A stretch of DNA of 23,615 bases. Origin: Acetatifactor sp. (lineage in GTDB: Bacteria; Bacillota; Clostridia; Lachnospirales; Lachnospiraceae). A program made the translations under genes and the position numbers. Where the stretch lies: positions 1-23,615 of the forward strand of contig JAEDDX010000046.1 in the NCBI GenBank assembly GCA_016293615.1, read 5' to 3'. The notes below the pieces were generated by a model. That model saw only the letters and a program-made list of their open reading frames with translations. It did no database searches and was not told the DNA's origin. Of the stretch, positions 23,287 to 23,615 are shown piece by piece; the first letter of the stretch is position 1, and each line of letters starts with the position of its first letter.

Positions 23287-23615
23287 CTATAGACCTAAAA
23301 TTCTCGGTGATTCTTTGCTATATGGAATCTTTTTTCATACTTGCCTGCCTATAGACCTAAAATCCCCGGTGATTCTTTGCTATATGGAATCTTTTTTCGT
23401 ACTTGCCTGCCTATAGACCTAAAATCCCCGGTGATTCTTCGCTATATGGAATCTTTTTTCGTACTTGCCTGCCTATAGACCTAAAATTCCCGGTGCTCCT
23501 TCGCTATATGGAATCTTTTTTCGTACTTGCCTGCCTATAGACCTAAAATTCCCGGTGCTCCTTCGCTATATGGAATCTTTTTTCGTACTTGCCTGCCTAT
23601 AGACCTAAAATCCCC
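23287..23615. repeat. 62-bp tandem repeat array running off the right edge
   Basis: Units beginning CTATAGACCTAAAAT start at 23287, 23349, 23411, 23473, 23535 and 23597, exactly 62 bp apart, with the last cut by the window edge. The whole unit is conserved, so there are no spacers. Copies 1-3 carry GATTC...GAATC, a small inverted repeat followed by six T. Copies 4-5 have GCTCC in place of GATTC, which breaks that pairing. Variants change in order along the array. No reading frame is supported. Confidence 0.93.

Noticed and set aside
23287..23615. CRISPR array at the right edge
   Set aside because: The complete 62-bp unit is conserved with no variable spacers, and no cas gene is present. The same argument applies to the 80-bp array.

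Overview
The window looks like chromosomal DNA of an anaerobic, plant-glycan-degrading Firmicute, most likely a Lachnospiraceae-type gut or rumen bacterium. The basis is moderate G+C, strong AGGAGG-type ribosome binding sites, ABC sugar importers without a local ATPase gene, GH39/GH43/GH5 enzymes, and a DUF5696/Yip1/NHL gene set that I recall from this group. The taxonomy is inference. No rRNA, tRNA, CRISPR array, transposase or phage gene is visible.

Region 1 (1-5793) is a hemicellulose module. An AraC-type regulator, cut by the left edge, is transcribed leftward. Diverging from it, a two-gene operon encodes a cytoplasmic GH43-family enzyme and a 993-residue GH39-GH43 fusion. Both fusion halves keep their catalytic acids, so it is probably a two-activity xylosidase/arabinofuranosidase acting on imported xylo-oligosaccharides. 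A strong terminator closes the unit.

Region 2 (5940-19305) is the most unusual part. From a promoter embedded in a palindrome run eight closely packed genes: a 983-residue membrane-anchored solute-binding protein with two carbohydrate-binding-like domains at its N-terminus; two sugar permeases; a secreted NHL propeller/TPR protein with a C-terminal membrane anchor; a Yip1-family membrane protein; an 866-residue membrane-anchored DUF5696 protein resembling a glycosidase; and a second permease pair. A ninth gene, a conventional lipoprotein solute-binding protein, follows behind its own promoter and a structured 5' leader. Together they look like two binding-protein/permease sets built around a surface-exposed assembly of unknown function. 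No ATPase is encoded, so a shared MsmX/UgpC-type ATPase elsewhere is presumed.

Region 3 (19366-23249) starts with an 80-bp tandem repeat array whose unit contains a perfect hairpin. It lies directly upstream of a secreted GH5 endoglucanase-like enzyme. Two tandem paralogues with peptidase-U32-like features and conserved cysteine pairs follow, then a long terminator.

Region 4 (23287-23615) is a second, unrelated 62-bp tandem repeat array that runs off the right edge.

Three start sites were moved inward from the longest open frames (to 6035, 21229 and 22208), because the longer starts overlap or precede the obvious ribosome binding sites.
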